In this document: positions 62,590-64,000 of the stretch, in pieces
Layout of the letters: every line of letters starts with the position of its first letter
How positions within the stretch are numbered: the stretch's first letter is position 1
Assembly: GCA_963513935.1 (NCBI GenBank)
Contig: OY740768.1
Coordinates: forward strand, 15,240,590-15,304,589
Source: Aphrophora alni
Lineage: Eukaryota > Arthropoda > Insecta > Hemiptera > Aphrophoridae
Reading direction: 5' to 3'
Length of the DNA stretch: 64,000 nucleotides
Notes under the pieces: model-generated
The model's input: the letters and a program-made list of their open reading frames with translations, nothing else
Databases searched by the model: none
What the model was told of the DNA's origin: nothing
Made by a program: the position numbers and the translations under genes

Positions 62590-64000
62590 AATATCACCAC
62601 AGTCCACATAGAAGACTATCTGCATACAATAATGTTAATCTGCCGATTTTTGATTAAAATAAAATTAAGAATTATTTATTAAAACAAAGTACTTGTAATG
62701 TGGTATTTTCTTTCACTTATTCCTTATTACAGGATTACAGCAATAAAAATGCCGAAGTGAATACAGGTCAATCAACTTGAGTACTTCTAAAACTAGAAGT
62801 CAGTGATTTTTGCCCACGGTAACTCAAACCTCACTAACTCAAATTATTTGATATCTTGAAGTTATCATGTATAGCCTATATCATATATTTTAATTTTTGT
62901 TATTTTAGGTTTATCCTCATTGTAATCAGAGCCATGCTTGGATTAAGTTTAGTATTTTGAAGGTTATTTTTCCTTAACAAGTCAGCTTCTAAGTTAATGG
63001 ACTTAAAACTAATTGATAATTAACTTCTATTTAAAGATGTTTATCTGTGAATAGCCTTGTATTGGTGTTTTACAATGTAGCATTAACATGACAAACAAAT
63101 TACTTCAATAAGCAAGATTTATGAATTTTGTATACAAAATCTCAAGCACTCATTATCTTCAAAACTCATAACTAGGTCTCAATCACTCAGTACACAACAT
63201 TACCAACAAAACTGAAGATATCATCTATGTAAAGTAAGAATAAAGAGGTTTATTGTAGCCAGAGTCATGTTATATCCCTTGTACTATTCACAACCATTTA
63301 GTGACTAATTAATGGTTTTGTGTGTTTCTTCCATCTGTTCATAAATACCTTGCTAAAAATTGTCAAAAATAATCTATTTTTATAAGTTCAAAAACTAATA
63401 AATATGGATTTTACTGGAGCCACAGATCATACATCTAGAAATTGATATGAAATTCAAACTGGCACTCCAAAAAATGTCAATATTGGGAGGATATGATACA
63501 CAATTTGATTAATAACAATATTAATTGACTAATTTTCACTACCACCAGTAAAGTTTTGTTTATATCTCATAATTTTATAAGCCCCTACCAACTTTAAAAT
63601 TCCTAGATCAAAGTGATAGTAAGTATGGAATCAGTGTCCTCAAAAACATAAGATAAATGAATTTATAATAGAAATCAGTTAAAAACAATCTGCGTTTGAA
63701 ATTTTTTTAAACATAATTATTACATCAAATGTAATTGTAAATTCCAAATCGGTCCTAAAATGAATATGTAGCATATAAGGTAGATCAAAACCGATTAAGA
63801 AAGAAAGAAATTGAAAAATTATATAAGTTTTATTTTTAGCTTTTGTGGATGGGAGGGGGGGGGGGGAATCATGACTATATCAAATGTGATCAACTCATTT
63901 TTAATTACCCTCCTAAAAATGCATATAACATCATAATATGAGTGCTAAAGCATCAGTTGAGAATCAAACCCATATATATTAATCAGGGTCCTAGAAACAT

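Larger units (their letters stand above)
58118..64000. other. Upstream of first identified XPO7 exon (5' intron or flank)
   Basis: A short first coding exon and the promoter should be here or beyond the window, but none could be identified. The stretch holds a repeat copy (58425-58600), retrotransposon debris (60110-60760), an unrecognised frame (61379-61621) and a foldback (62371-62589). The plus-strand open frame at 59829-60023 (64 codons) is not recognised. The rest is AT-rich, with a T-rich tract at 58715-58790 and a G-run near 63855. Confidence 0.6.

Overview
The window is AT-rich eukaryotic DNA, most likely from an arthropod (an insect, perhaps hemipteran; the species cannot be fixed from sequence alone). 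The evidence is a spliced gene with short exons and long AT-rich introns, many decayed mariner-type transposases with insect-like signatures, and piggyBac-, hAT-, pogo- and Penelope-type elements. No bacterial-style gene organisation is present.

One cellular gene dominates. Sixteen exons on the minus strand between 58117 and 15416 join, with consistent reading phase and GT/AG borders at every junction, into about 926 codons of a RanGTP-dependent nuclear transport receptor of the exportin-7 / RanBP16 family (XPO7). The family is about 1,090 residues long. The first few codons (upstream of 58117) and roughly the last 160 residues (below 15416) were not found, so the gene runs off, or is hidden at, both sides.

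The introns carry the rest of the interest. Region 1-15.4 kb (downstream intron or 3' flank) holds mariner remnants and a pogo-type MITE. Intron 15 (15.6-22.0 kb) holds a mariner copy interrupted by a non-LTR retrotransposon, followed by a TTAA-flanked element with ~338 bp internal tandem repeats. Intron 14 holds a terminal-inverted-repeat MITE. Introns 8, 12 and 13 (28-37 kb) hold a Penelope-like retroelement remnant with a GIY-YIG domain and two foldback structures. The best foldback, at 30552-30699, has 53-bp perfect arms enclosing a hammerhead ribozyme core in the sense direction of the XPO7 transcript. Intron 9 holds a piggyBac transposase remnant interrupted or abutted by a non-autonomous hAT with a perfect 8-bp target duplication. 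Introns 7, 4, 3, 2 and 1 hold long-TIR elements, a second pogo-type element, two TTAA elements and a degenerate mariner-like copy. Upstream of the first identified exon (58.1-64 kb) are retrotransposon debris, a foldback element and one unrecognised open frame.

The strongest candidate for something new is the intronic hammerhead-type foldback and its two weaker relatives, all readable on the XPO7 sense strand. They look like small mobile RNAs or pLTR-derived units related to Penelope-like elements.
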